The notes under the pieces: generated by a model
Database searches by the model: none
What the model saw: the letters and a program-made list of their open reading frames with translations, nothing else
Told to the model about the DNA's origin: nothing
Shown: positions 23,387-37,982 of the stretch, in pieces
Position numbering within the stretch: the first letter of the stretch is position 1
How the letters are laid out: each line of letters opens with the position of its first letter
Position numbers and translations under genes: made by a program
Source: Deinococcus aerius
GTDB lineage: Bacteria; Deinococcota; Deinococci; Deinococcales; Deinococcaceae
DNA length: 64,000 bases
Assembly (NCBI RefSeq): GCF_002897375.1
Contig: NZ_BFAG01000001.1
Coordinates: forward strand, 372,001-436,000
Reading direction: 5' to 3'

Positions 23387-23700
23387 CTGACCGCAATCCC
23401 CTACTCATCGCCAGGCTGCACCTTCCCAGTGACGCCAGTACAGCCTTTGTCTACCGCGCCTTTGGAGACAATGTGGGCGCGATGGATGGAGAGATTTTCT
23501 CCTTCCAACGGGCTGGGGAAACTATTCAAGCCTACGCCTGGTGGGAGACAGTGGAACCTGTGACTCTGGTACGAGGTGAGGTCGGCACCATTGCGATTCA
23601 CCCCATGAACCCCGAACTTTGGCAGCATCTCAAGGCGGGGCAAACCTTGAACTGGGCCTTCACGTCATGGTCGGCTCAGATCCTTCATCCCCTTTCGTAG
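23383..23700 (+). CDS. Unknown 105-aa protein coupled to the AbrB gene
   Basis: GTG start at 23383 inside the AbrB stop codon. The sequence looks beta-rich and aromatic ([30 protein letters not shown]), with no membrane segment and no PIN, MazF or RelE signature that I can see. The spacing of the C-terminal strands vaguely recalls a small EF-Tu-like barrel, too weakly to use. The neighbourhood suggests a toxin or partner of the AbrB protein. Base composition is lower in GC than the flanking arg genes, as is that of the AbrB gene, which hints at insertion into the arg cluster. Confidence 0.6.
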   Translation: MTDRNPLLIARLHLPSDASTAFVYRAFGDNVGAMDGEIFSFQRAGETIQAYAWWETVEPVTLVRGEVGTIAIHPMNPELWQHLKAGQTLNWAFTSWSAQILHPLS

Positions 23701-23711
23701 GACTTCACATC

Positions 23712-24677
<966 letters not shown>

Positions 24678-24725
24678 GGGTGTTGGTTGGTCAATTTAGA
24701 AAAAGAGCGGCCGAGACAACAAAAA

Positions 24726-24873
24726 CCCCTCCCCCTTGAGGGGGGAGTTTGGGAGGGGGTGAGCGGGCACGACCCCCAGCGTGGCGGGAAGTTGGGGCAG
24801 ACCACCTTGCGGGTGCTGCAGCGGGTCACACGCCCCCTCACCCCGGCCCTCTCCCACGAGGGGAGAGGGAGAA
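24726..24873. repeat. Inverted pair of GC-rich intergenic repeats between argC and scpA
   Basis: The forward unit (24726-24768) contains CCTCCCCCTTGAGGGGGGAG then GGGAGGGGGTGA. The reverse unit (24831-24873) contains CCCCCTCACCCCGGCCCTCT then the hairpin CTCCCacgaGGGGAG. Each folds on its own and the two can pair. The same arrangement recurs at 56706-56855. Placed between convergent genes, it may end both transcripts. Confidence 0.8.
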
Positions 24874-24887
24874 CGGCCCCTTCCCCC

Positions 24888-25667
24888 TCACTCCTCCAGC
24901 CCCCGCGCCGTGACCTGAATCTCCCCATAGATGCCCTCCTGCTCCACCCGGAAGGTGCCCTCCTTCACGCCCTCTAAGAGCGCGGCGAAGTAGGTCGTGC
25001 GCTCGCCCCAGTCCGCAGCGGGGATGCCCCGGAAGGTGAAGGTCCGTAACCGGGTCCCGAAGGCCCGCAGCGCGTGGAGGGCGTCGGCGAGGGTGAGGCG
25101 TTCGCGGGCCAGCAGGGGCACCTCGACCTGCCGGACGGCATTCCGCGCGGCCCTCACCAACTTGGCGAGGCTGCCCTGCGGGTTGCTCTTGCGCTCCCGG
25201 CGGGGCAGGTCGACGGGGACGGGGCGGGCGGGAATGAGTCCCTCGCGCTCGCGGCGCCGGGCGGCGAGGAAGTCCACCAGCGCCCCGAGTTCGGCGAGCG
25301 CCTCCACGCCCTCCACCACGCCCTCCAGCGGGTCGTCCGCGTAGTCGTCGGGGCCGGGCTCGTCCACCTCCGGCTGGGGCAGCAGCAGCCGGGCCTTGAG
25401 GGCGATTACGTTCGCCAGGGCGGGCAGGGCCTCCGGGTGCGCGTCGAAGGCCCCTTCTCCAGTCAGCCCCTCGGCCCACGCCAGCACCTCCCGGGTCAGG
25501 GCGAGGAGCGGCACGTCCCCCGGCGACACCCTCCCGGCCCGCAACGCCGAGGCGAGGTCCGCCAGCGTGCCCTCGAAGGCGGGCAGCCGGACGGTGAAGC
25601 CCAGAGGCAGAGCGGGAGGAGGCGCTGCCAGAACAGTCAAACGCCCCTCCCGTGACCCGCCGCCCAA
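24888..25667 (-). CDS. scpA: Segregation and condensation protein A
   Basis: Kleisin of the SMC-ScpAB condensin. The 259-residue product has the N-terminal SMC-binding region (FTVRLPAFEGTLADLASALR, LALTREVLAWAE), the signature ANVIALKARLLLPQPEVDE, and a C-terminal winged helix (FAALLEGVKEGTFRVEQEGIYGEIQVTARG). The start is uncertain: the frame opens at TTG 25667, 8 nt past the trpS stop, and TTG 25637 after GGGAGGGG is an alternative. No scpB is visible; trpS lies directly upstream on the same strand. Confidence 0.88.
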   Translation of the reverse strand: MGGGSREGRLTVLAAPPPALPLGFTVRLPAFEGTLADLASALRAGRVSPGDVPLLALTREVLAWAEGLTGEGAFDAHPEALPALANVIALKARLLLPQPEVDEPGPDDYADDPLEGVVEGVEALAELGALVDFLAARRREREGLIPARPVPVDLPRRERKSNPQGSLAKLVRAARNAVRQVEVPLLARERLTLADALHALRAFGTRLRTFTFRGIPAADWGERTTYFAALLEGVKEGTFRVEQEGIYGEIQVTARGLEE

Positions 25668-25674
25668 GCCCCCA

Positions 25675-26667
<993 letters not shown>

Positions 26668-26767
26668 AACCCGGCGATTCTAGCGGGCGGGGGAAGGGCT
26701 GGAAGCTGTACAGGCTGACGGAGTGGGTTCACACCGGATAAGGCTCTTTTTCCCAGGTCCAAACGAA

Positions 26768-26793
26768 AGAAGCGACCCCGTGAGGCCGCTTCT
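26768..26793 (-). terminator. Intrinsic terminator of the peptidyl-prolyl isomerase gene
   Basis: The minus strand has stem AGAAGCG/CGCTTCT enclosing further pairing, followed by TTCGTTT. It lies 18 nt past the stop at 26811. Confidence 0.65.
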
Positions 26794-26810
26794 GGAGAGG
26801 AGGAAGGGAA

Positions 26811-28811
<2,001 letters not shown>

Positions 28812-28840
28812 TTGATCTCCTCCCGGGTGCGTGCTACATT
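28812..28840 (+). promoter_or_regulatory. Promoter of tRNA-Arg
   Basis: TTGATC (28812-28817), 17-bp spacer, TACATT (28835-28840), 11 bp before the mature 5' end. The -35 box abuts the start codon of the divergent isomerase gene. Confidence 0.75.
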
Positions 28841-28850
28841 CCCTGAGCCC

Positions 28851-28928
<78 letters not shown>

Positions 28929-28943
28929 CAGCAGGTCAAGACG

Positions 28944-28965
28944 CCACCCGCCCGGGTGGTGTTTT
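28944..28965 (+). terminator. Intrinsic terminator after tRNA-Arg
   Basis: Stem CCACCC/GGGTGG with loop GCCC, followed by TGTTTT, 15 nt past the tRNA. Confidence 0.8.
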
Positions 28966-29057
28966 GCTTTGGGGTCCCTTCCCGGGGGAAGAGGCCGTGG
29001 GGCCGGGGTTCCGAAGACGCACGCGGGCGATTCTAGCACGCTGCCTCAAGACCACAT

Positions 29058-29097
29058 GAAGCCGGAAAAGGCGTTCTGGGCGCTCTTTTCCGGCTTC
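29058..29097. terminator. Hairpin downstream of the TetA-like MFS gene
   Basis: A perfect 13-bp stem GAAGCCGGAAAAG/CTTTTCCGGCTTC with a 14-nt loop lies 23 nt past the MFS stop at 29121. It probably ends the AraC-MFS transcript. Confidence 0.65.
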
Positions 29098-29120
29098 CTC
29101 TCATGTGATCCCGCTGAGGC

Positions 29121-30359
<1,239 letters not shown>

Positions 30360-30368
30360 GTCCCCAGG

Positions 30369-31274
<906 letters not shown>

Positions 31275-31361
31275 GGGGGGCAGCATGCCACAGGGGACTT
31301 CCGGCCGGCATCCGTGAAATGGCGGGGAGGGCGGGCGAAACAGATGTGGTACACCGGGGCC

Positions 31362-32387
31362 ATGGACCTTCTCCCCCTCCTGGAACGTCTGCCCGGCAGC
31401 TATGCCGGACCCACCCGGCCCGAACCCGGCCCTTACGGATTGATCGGCGTGGGGGAAGGGGCGCTGGCCGCCCACCTCGCCGCCACGCTCGTGCCCTTCA
31501 CCCGGACGCGGGGCGGCACCCAGTTCGTCGTGTCGAGCGCCGACGCGGGGGACGCCGCCCGCGACTACGCCGATCTCGCCGAGGTGTCGGGTGCGGCGGT
31601 GCGCCGAGTGAGCACCGGGGGCAGCGTAGGCGACGTGGACGTGCTCGTGCCGGGCGGGGTGGTGACGACCTACCACGCCGCCCAGTACCTCGCGCACGCG
31701 ACCGGGCACGCCGACCAGGCGGCGGACGCCGAACTCCTGCTCGCCAACCTGCGTGACCGCTGCGCCCCGCATGTGGAGGAGGGCAACCCCGCCCGCGACC
31801 TGGCCTGGACCCTGTGGGGCCGCACGCCCCTGCTGCTCGCCGCACCCGAGGCCGACGCCCTCCCGCACGCCTGGCAGTCGCTCCTCGCGCGGGTGGGCAA
31901 GACGCTCGCCGTGCCCCTCCTGGGCGATCCGCTGATCCTGGCGACCGGGGCCTTCGAGGCGCAGCACGAGAAGGGCGACGCCAAGGTGGCGCTCCTGCTG
32001 GGTGACCCCGACCCGGCCCTGGGCGTCGCCCGCGAGGTGCTGGAGTCGCGGGTGGACGAGGTGCTGCACGTCCCCTACCCCGAGGGCGTCAGCCCCGACC
32101 AGGTCGGCGGGTACGCGGCCCAGCTCGCCCTGTGGTACTTCGGGGCCTGGGTGGCGGCCTACCTCGCCGAGCGGTACGGGGTGGACGCCGCCGATCCGCC
32201 CATGCTCGCCCGCGCGCAGGCCGTCCTGGCGGGCGAGGGCGACCCCGCGACCCTCCTGGCCCCCCAGGGCGGCGAGGACGTGCGCCGCACCAACCTCGTC
32301 CGCGACTGGCGGGGGGACGAAGCGGATGAGGACGAGGACTACGACGAGGACCTGGACGAGGACGAGGGGAACAGCGAGGAGGATTGA
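31362..32387 (+). CDS. SIS-domain protein (phosphosugar isomerase-like), acidic tail
   Basis: A 341-residue protein starting [38 protein letters not shown] and the later [26 protein letters not shown] segments resemble the two Rossmann-like halves of the bifunctional phosphoglucose/phosphomannose isomerase group, though the catalytic signature is weak. The last 25 residues are almost all Asp/Glu, an odd polyacidic tail beginning after RGDEAD. A weak TACACC box lies 6 nt before the start. The isomerase name is tentative. Confidence 0.6.
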   Translation: MDLLPLLERLPGSYAGPTRPEPGPYGLIGVGEGALAAHLAATLVPFTRTRGGTQFVVSSADAGDAARDYADLAEVSGAAVRRVSTGGSVGDVDVLVPGGVVTTYHAAQYLAHATGHADQAADAELLLANLRDRCAPHVEEGNPARDLAWTLWGRTPLLLAAPEADALPHAWQSLLARVGKTLAVPLLGDPLILATGAFEAQHEKGDAKVALLLGDPDPALGVAREVLESRVDEVLHVPYPEGVSPDQVGGYAAQLALWYFGAWVAAYLAERYGVDAADPPMLARAQAVLAGEGDPATLLAPQGGEDVRRTNLVRDWRGDEADEDEDYDEDLDEDEGNSEED

Positions 32388-32464
32388 GCTGGGAACCCCA
32401 ATTCAGGGGAAGAGCGGGGCGAGTCTCCCGCGCCCACCCCGCCGCCCGAACAGCACTCCGGCGC

Positions 32465-33271
32465 TTACCGCCGGCCCGCCTCCCGGGTCTCCGGCCCCAC
32501 GCTGAGCTGGAGGGCAAACCCCGGCAGGACCCTCTGGAGGTACGAGAGCAGCGCGGAGATAAAGATCACCGTGCCGCACATCTCCATCGTCTCCTCGACG
32601 ATGACGCCCCACACCGGGATGAACCCCGCGGCGATGTGGCGCGAGTTGGAGGCGGCCTCCAGGAGTTCCATCCCCAGGGCTCCCCCGACGTACACGGCGC
32701 CCGCCAGGATGAAGAGGCGCCGGGTCGGGGCGGGCAGGTGGAGCAGGAACCGGATGGACCCCAGGAGCAGGGCCAGCGCCGCCACTCCGTAGGGAACCAC
32801 CCAGAGGTACAGCAGGGCGCCGCTCGAGTGGTGCAGCCGACTCAGGGGAAGGCTGATGTTGTCGTGGATGCTGGCGAGTTCGTCGAGGGAGAGGAAGAGA
32901 AAGGTGGCGGACAGCACGGCCCAGTGGGGCCAGAACGGTCCTCCGAACCGCCGCCTCGCCAGGGCGATGGCGCCGAGCAGGAGGCCGCTGAGCAGCAGCA
33001 GGCCGCCCGAGAACGTGGCCGGGATGTTGGCCTCGCCCCCCAGGCCGAACATGATCGTCAGCCAGTCCCGCCCGGTGAAGTCCGAAAAGTGCAGCGTCGC
33101 CAGCCGCGTCAGCACGTTGATGACGACCAGGACCGCCGAGATCCCGGCCAGCAGCCGGACGATCCCGCGGGGGGACAGGGTGAACGGCTGAACCCCTGCC
33201 GGGGACGGATGCGCGGCGCTTCTCGTGGCTGGACCCACACTTCCCAGTTCGGCTTGACCCGGTGCGGACAT
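32465..33271 (-). CDS. Polytopic membrane protein with conserved acidic-His motifs
   Basis: A 268-residue protein with about seven hydrophobic helices, preceded by a 30-residue polar N-terminus. Two charged motifs sit inside or next to helices: FLSLDELASIHDN near residue 128 and VIVEETMEMCG near 230. Paired Glu/His motifs of this kind can bind metal in membrane oxidases, but no named family was recognised. It is read alone, 340 nt after recJ. Confidence 0.65.
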   Translation of the reverse strand: MSAPGQAELGSVGPATRSAAHPSPAGVQPFTLSPRGIVRLLAGISAVLVVINVLTRLATLHFSDFTGRDWLTIMFGLGGEANIPATFSGGLLLLSGLLLGAIALARRRFGGPFWPHWAVLSATFLFLSLDELASIHDNISLPLSRLHHSSGALLYLWVVPYGVAALALLLGSIRFLLHLPAPTRRLFILAGAVYVGGALGMELLEAASNSRHIAAGFIPVWGVIVEETMEMCGTVIFISALLSYLQRVLPGFALQLSVGPETREAGRR

Positions 33272-33611
33272 GCTGTGCCCCCCTCTGTGAATAGGTCAAC
33301 TCCTGCCTGGGGCCGGACCCCGGGCGGGGCGGAGTTGTTTTGGCGCGAAGTGTTCGAGTCGCGGCAAGACCTGGCTTGCCCCGGACTCCCGGACAGGCAC
33401 CGGCAAGGTTGGGGGGAGAACGCGGATTGTTGCGGGGAGGCCTGACGAAACCCTGACAGAGGAGGCGTTAATAAAAAGTAAATGAGATTTCGGTCACGAA
33501 GGGTGAGACAGCGGTGCCCTCGTCGTCCGGCACCGGCGGCCCCGCCGCTTCCCGGGGCAGTCATGGACAGTCGCGGGGGGTGCGGTGGTTACCCCCAGAG
33601 GGGCTTTTCCC
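33272..33611. other. Spacer between recJ and the membrane protein gene
   Basis: No credible gene. A short AT-rich patch (33465-33500, with TTAATAAAAAG) stands out in GC-rich DNA and probably holds the promoter of the downstream minus-strand gene: minus-strand TATTAA with GTGACC 18 bp upstream is the best pair, but weak. Confidence 0.4.
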
Positions 33612-35744
33612 TCAGTCGTCCGCGGCCAGGAGTTCCGGCAGCCGCACGGGAAGCTGCCCCTCCAGCCCCAGCAGGTGGCGCACCGCCGCGTTCCAGCCCT
33701 CGTCGTCGAGGACGCGGTACAGGTGGGCCCACTGCCAGCGGCGGTAGGCGTCGGCGGCCTCCTCCAGCCCGGCCTCGCGGCCCCCTTGCAGCGGGTTGGG
33801 GGGCGGCGCGCTGAGGTGATGGCGCGAGAGGCTGCCCTCCAGCTCCGCGAGGGTCTTCGGTCCCAGGGCGAAGGCGACCCGGCCCTGCCCCAGCCAGCGC
33901 GCCAGGTCTTCCTCGGGGGGAAGGGCATACAGGATGAGTTCGCCGCCGGGATGGGGGGCGCCGGGGGAGACCAGCGTGAGCCCGGGCACCTGGTCGCCCA
34001 GGTACGCGGCGACGGGACCGTCGGCGTAGGCGCTCGCCCCGGCGCGCAGGTGGCTCATCGCCTCCCGGGGGTCGAGGCGGGGCAGGGGCGGGGCGTCCAC
34101 GAGCGGGCTGTCCAGCCCCAACCGGGCGGGGGCACGCAGGGCCTGCCCGTGCAGCTCCAGCCGGGTGCGCCCCTGCCACTCGGAAGTCACGAGGTGCGCG
34201 GCGAGGTCGCGGTCGCCGGGCGCCGCGTCCCGCTCCCCGTGCTTGATGCCGCGCAGCCCCCCGACCTGGAATTGCAGGCTGTCGCCGCGCTTCCCGACGA
34301 GCCGCGTGCCGGTCAGCGGCTCGCGCACGTGCCACAGCGGCGGCGCGTGGCCCGTCCCGAAGGGCTCGAACTCCGCCGCCTGGGTCACGAGGTCGGGGGT
34401 CGCCCCCAGGGTCGGGAGCGGCGCGTCCAGCCGCCACACGGGCACCGGGCGGGGGAACTGCCGGACATAGTCGTGCAGCCGCTCGCGCAGGGCGGGGAAC
34501 CGGTCCTCCTCGACCGCGAAGCCCGCCGCCCCGGGGTGCCCGCCGTACCGCTTGAGGAGGTCGTGGCTGTAGCGCAGCCCCTCCACCGCGCTGATGCCGG
34601 GGGTGGAGCGCACCGACCCCTTGCCCTGCGCGACGATGTACACCGGCTTGTGAAAGGTCTCCACCAGCTTGCTCGCCACGATGCCCATCACGCCCGCGTG
34701 CCAGTCCGCCTTGGTGACCACGATGGCCGGGTCGGCGGGATCGGCCAGCCCCAGCGCCTCCTCGAACATGCGGTCTTGCAGCACCCGGCGGTCCTGGTTG
34801 CGCGACTCCAGGTAGGTCGCCAGGGTCCGCGCCTCGTGCAGGCTGTCCGTCGTGAGCAGCCGCAGCGCCACCTCGGCCTCGCCCAGGCGCCCGGCCGCAT
34901 TGACCAGCGGGGCGAGCAGGAAGGCCACGTCCCGTGCGGAGGGCCGCTCCACCCGCCGGGCGCTCAGCAGCGCCTGGAGGCCGGGGAGGGGGGACTCCGC
35001 CAGCGCCGCCAGCCCCGCCCGCACGAGCGCCCGGTTCTCCCCAATCAGGGGCGCGACATCGGCGATGGTCCCCAGCGTCGCCAGGGCGGCCAGCTCGCGC
35101 GGCTCGGGCAGGCCGAGTTCCTGACGCACGGCCCACAGCAGGTGGTAGGCGACGCCCGCGCCGGTCAGGTTGTGCAGGTCGGGGTCGTAGCCCGCCGTCC
35201 GGTGGGGGTGAACGACCAGGCCCTCCGGGTAGTCCGGGCCGGGCGCGTGGTGGTCAGTTACGATGACTTCCGTGCCCCGGGCGAGGAGCGAGCGCACCTC
35301 CTCCAGGTTGGTCACCCCGCAGTCCACCGTCACGAGGAGGTCGCAGGCGGCGGCGTGTTCCTCCACCCGGTCAGGGTGGATGCCGTAGCCCTCGTTCAGG
35401 CGGTGGGGGATGAAGCCGTGGACCTCTGCCCCGGCCTCACGCAGGCCCAGGATCAGGATGGCCGTGGCGCTCACCCCGTCCGCGTCGTAGTCGCCGTGGA
35501 TGCGGATGCGCCGCCCGGCCCGGATCGCCCCCACGATCCGCCGCGCCGCCTCCCGCAGCGCCGGGTTGGGCGTGAGGACCAGCGGCGGGTCGAGGAGGGC
35601 CGGGGTCAGGCCGCGCCCGTGCAGCACCTGGGCGAGTGGCGGCGAGACGCGCCAGGTCCGCATGCTCTCCAGCAACGCCTCCCGGCTGGCGGGCGGGGCG
35701 AGGAGCCAGCGCGCCTCGGGCCGGGGGGACGGGGGCCGCCTCAC
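33612..35744 (-). CDS. recJ: Single-stranded-DNA-specific 5'-3' exonuclease RecJ
   Basis: A 710-residue DHH-family nuclease for recombination and repair; a key RecFOR-pathway enzyme in deinococci, which lack RecBCD. Motifs: RIHGDYDADGVSATAI near residue 75, TVDCGVTN, VTDHHAPGPDYP (the DHH motif), LATLGTIADVAPL and the DHHA1 region YGGHPGAAGFAVE; then an OB fold and a C-terminal extension typical of Deinococcus RecJ. Start GTG 35744 overlaps the lapA-like stop as GTGA; the longer open frame upstream is Pro/Arg-rich shadow sequence. Confidence 0.95.
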   Translation of the reverse strand: MRRPPSPRPEARWLLAPPASREALLESMRTWRVSPPLAQVLHGRGLTPALLDPPLVLTPNPALREAARRIVGAIRAGRRIRIHGDYDADGVSATAILILGLREAGAEVHGFIPHRLNEGYGIHPDRVEEHAAACDLLVTVDCGVTNLEEVRSLLARGTEVIVTDHHAPGPDYPEGLVVHPHRTAGYDPDLHNLTGAGVAYHLLWAVRQELGLPEPRELAALATLGTIADVAPLIGENRALVRAGLAALAESPLPGLQALLSARRVERPSARDVAFLLAPLVNAAGRLGEAEVALRLLTTDSLHEARTLATYLESRNQDRRVLQDRMFEEALGLADPADPAIVVTKADWHAGVMGIVASKLVETFHKPVYIVAQGKGSVRSTPGISAVEGLRYSHDLLKRYGGHPGAAGFAVEEDRFPALRERLHDYVRQFPRPVPVWRLDAPLPTLGATPDLVTQAAEFEPFGTGHAPPLWHVREPLTGTRLVGKRGDSLQFQVGGLRGIKHGERDAAPGDRDLAAHLVTSEWQGRTRLELHGQALRAPARLGLDSPLVDAPPLPRLDPREAMSHLRAGASAYADGPVAAYLGDQVPGLTLVSPGAPHPGGELILYALPPEEDLARWLGQGRVAFALGPKTLAELEGSLSRHHLSAPPPNPLQGGREAGLEEAADAYRRWQWAHLYRVLDDEGWNAAVRHLLGLEGQLPVRLPELLAADD

Positions 35745-36088
35745 GCGTTCACCCGGGCCGGGGGAGCGGCGGGTTCGGGCGCCGGGGCCACGCTGCCCAG
35801 GCGGGCCTGGAGGGTGGCGGTGAGGCGGCCTTCGAGGGCCGCGCGCTCGCGGGCGTCGCGGCGGCGGCGCCAGCGGGCCTGCCACAGCGGGGGCAGCAGC
35901 AGCAGCGCCGCGTACAGGGCGCCCAACGCGGCAAACAGCGCGACCGCCGTGCCCACCGGGAGCAGCAGCTCGCCCCGCCCCAGCGGCAGCGGCAGCCGCA
36001 CCAGGGCCGGGTTCTCCAGCGCGACCAGCAGCAGGTACGCGCCCAGCACGAGCAGCAGCAGCACCTGAATGAACCCCACGAGTCGCAT
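35741..36088 (-). CDS. LapA-domain (DUF1049) small membrane protein
   Basis: A 115-residue protein with two transmembrane helices (FIQVLLLLVLGAYLLLVALEN and VGTAVALFAALGALYAALLLL) separated by the short PALVRLPLPLGRGE loop typical of LapA/DUF1049, then an Arg-rich helical cytoplasmic tail. Related proteins act in envelope or lipopolysaccharide assembly. It is transcribed ahead of recJ with a GTGA overlap, so recJ expression probably depends on its translation. Confidence 0.75.
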   Translation of the reverse strand: MRLVGFIQVLLLLVLGAYLLLVALENPALVRLPLPLGRGELLLPVGTAVALFAALGALYAALLLLPPLWQARWRRRRDARERAALEGRLTATLQARLGSVAPAPEPAAPPARVNA

Positions 36089-36094
36089 GGGGGC

Positions 36095-36100
36095 AGTCTA
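36095..36100 (-). promoter_or_regulatory. -10 box for the lapA-recJ transcript
   Basis: TAGACT on the minus strand lies 6 nt before the ATG at 36088; leaderless layout. Confidence 0.5.
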
Positions 36101-36124
36101 GCGCTCCCCGGCAGCCCCTGCCAA

Positions 36125-36151
36125 AGAAAAAAGGCCCCGCTGGGGGGCCTT
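36125..36151 (-). terminator. Intrinsic terminator of the SLH protein gene
   Basis: The minus strand shows stem AAGGCCCC/GGGGCCTT with a 5-nt loop running into a T6 tract. It lies 18 nt past the stop at 36169. Confidence 0.85.
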
Positions 36152-36168
36152 CTGGAGTCGCAACGGGC

Positions 36169-37503
36169 TCAGAAGTAGAACTTCAGACCGGCCTTGATCG
36201 CGGGCACAAAGCCGCGGTCGGTCGTCGTGGTGCTGTTCTGGAGGGCGCCCGTGCCCTTGTTGCTGAGGTAGTACTTGCCGTCCACCTCGGCGAAGGCGGC
36301 GAGCGAGTTGGTGATCTGGAAGTCGGCGCCCACCACGCCCTTCACGAAGGTGTCGGTGGTGTTGGTGGTGGGATTGGGGTTGGCGGTGGTGGGGCGGGCC
36401 GTGCTGCTCGTCAGACCCAGGCCCACCCCAGCGTAGGGCTGGATGTTGCTGCCGGTGTTGAAGTTGTAGGTGGCGGCCACGTCGGCCGAGAGCGCGTTGG
36501 CGGCGGGCTTGTAGTCGACCGAGACGCGGGCGCCGAATGGCCCGATGATCTGGGTACTGCCGACCATGCCGCCGAAGCTGGTGCAGAAGTTCACCTGGCG
36601 GCCGCCCGCGTTGGGGATGAAGCAGGTGCCGCTGCTCGCGGCGACGCTCACACCGGCGAACAGGTTGCCGCGCGTGGCGCCCTCGGGGGCGGGCGTGGTG
36701 TCGCCGATCACGACGGTGGTGGGCGCGGGGGTCGTGGTCACCGTGCCGGTCGTCGTGGTGTCGGTGGTGGTGCCCGTGGTCGTCCCGGTCGTCGTGCCCG
36801 TGGTTCCGGTCGTGCCGGTGCTCACGCGCTGCTCCAGGGCGGCGATGCGGGCCTCCAGCGCGGTGGTGTCGGCGGCGGGGCCTGCCGGACCCGCGGGACC
36901 GGCGGGGATGTTCCGCACGGCAGCCTCCAGCGCGTCGATGCGGGCGGTCAGGGCCGCCGTGTCGGTGCCCGCCGCCGTGCCCGTCCCGGTGCCCAGGGCG
37001 GCGATACGGGTCTCCAGGGCGGTGATGCGGGCCTGCTGCTCGGCGCTCAAGCGCTCCAGGTCGGTCACGCGGGTGCTGATGGCGGCCAGCTCGGTGCTGA
37101 CCTCCTGCATGCCGCGCGTGATCGTCGCCAGGTCGCTCTGGCTGAGGTTCCCGCTGCTCAGGGTGCCCGCCTGGAGCAGGCGGTAGAAGATCAGGGCGGC
37201 CTCGTAGCGGGTCAGGTTCTGGTTGCCGCGGAAGGTGCCGTCCGGGAAGCCCTGAATCAGCCCGCGCTGGGTGATGAGATCCACCGCGTCCTTGGCCCAG
37301 TGCCCGGCGGGCACGTCGCTGAAGGTCGGGACCTGGGTGGTCGCCGCGCTCGTCGTGGCCGGGGCCGTGGTCGCGGGCGTGGTCTGCGCGGGGGTGGTCG
37401 CCGGGGTCTGGGTGGTCTGAGTCGTGGTGTCGGTGGAGGTCTGGGCGCTGGCGACGCCGAGGCTCAGGGCCAGGGTGGAGGCGATCATCAGGGACTTGTG
37501 CAT
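36169..37503 (-). CDS. SLH-domain outer-membrane/S-layer protein
   Basis: A 444-residue exported protein, start 37503 behind AAGGAG. After the signal peptide (MHKSLMIASTLALSLGVASA) comes a Thr/Gln/Pro-rich linker, then one SLH domain (TFSDVPAGHWAKDAVDLITQ, IQGFPDGTFRGNQNLTRYEA), which in deinococci binds the cell wall. A coiled coil (about 115-175), a short collagen-like GPAGPAGPA and a Thr/Gly repeat region follow. The last 190 residues look like an outer-membrane beta barrel with alternating strands and terminal aromatic KFYF. Overall this matches small SlpA-type proteins tethering outer membrane to cell wall. Confidence 0.85.
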   Translation of the reverse strand: MHKSLMIASTLALSLGVASAQTSTDTTTQTTQTPATTPAQTTPATTAPATTSAATTQVPTFSDVPAGHWAKDAVDLITQRGLIQGFPDGTFRGNQNLTRYEAALIFYRLLQAGTLSSGNLSQSDLATITRGMQEVSTELAAISTRVTDLERLSAEQQARITALETRIAALGTGTGTAAGTDTAALTARIDALEAAVRNIPAGPAGPAGPAADTTALEARIAALEQRVSTGTTGTTGTTTGTTTGTTTDTTTTGTVTTTPAPTTVVIGDTTPAPEGATRGNLFAGVSVAASSGTCFIPNAGGRQVNFCTSFGGMVGSTQIIGPFGARVSVDYKPAANALSADVAATYNFNTGSNIQPYAGVGLGLTSSTARPTTANPNPTTNTTDTFVKGVVGADFQITNSLAAFAEVDGKYYLSNKGTGALQNSTTTTDRGFVPAIKAGLKFYF

Positions 37504-37588
37504 AGGTTCTCCTTTGTCTCGCACGCGGACGGCGGGCCGTCCCCGGTGCATGGGCATACCGTAGGCAGCCCGAGTGAGTGGCCTGTGA

Positions 37589-37618
37589 AACGTAACACGA
37601 GAACGTTCGCAGGACCAA
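37589..37618 (-). promoter_or_regulatory. Possible promoter of the SLH protein gene
   Basis: Minus-strand TTGGTC (37618-37613), 18-bp spacer, TACGTT (37594-37589). It would give an 80-nt leader with a good ribosome site. The match is moderate. Confidence 0.35.
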
Positions 37619-37969
37619 TCGATTTTCCCCCAACCCGGCACCCTCTGCCTAAAAATAGGAGAAAAATGAGAAAAGTTCCCCGGATTCTGAGCGGAAATTC
37701 TGCCCCTGAGCAGGCCCATTTTCCGCCGACGATGAGAAGCCTGTTCGGTGATTCAGCCTTCCACTTCATGAGGAATCCCTCACGGCGCCTCAGAAGCGCG
37801 ACCGTGGCGAGCGGCGCCCGTGTGAAGAACCACACGAGAAAGCGCGTGTGGAAACGGTGGACGGGGCTTCCCGCAGTTCGGCAACCGGCTTTAAGGTTTC
37901 TTGATCCGGTCGTCCGAGGTGAAGGGTCGCACCTGGAACGCCCGCCCGGCGGCGCAAACGGGACCCCTC

Positions 37970-37975
37970 TATACT
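37970..37975 (+). promoter_or_regulatory. -10 box, leaderless start of deoD
   Basis: TATACT lies 7 nt before ATG 37983. Confidence 0.6.
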
Positions 37976-37982
37976 CGCCCCC

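Larger units (their letters stand above)
37504..37982. other. Divergent spacer between the SLH and deoD genes
   Basis: 479 bases, no credible gene. It holds the SLH leader and promoter on the left and the deoD -10 box on the right. The middle is relatively AT-rich and contains a small perfect inverted repeat CGTGTG-N6-CACACG (37819-37836). Nothing else was recognised. Confidence 0.5.

Noticed and set aside
26700..26780. Possible Trp-codon leader before trpS (two TGG codons followed by a stop)
   Set aside because: No start codon lies in frame, the region is the terminator of the upstream gene, and the likely trpS -10 box is downstream of it.
31362..32387. Confident call as phosphoglucose/phosphomannose isomerase
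   Set aside because: Only a weak SIS-like pattern is visible, so the entry was kept generic.
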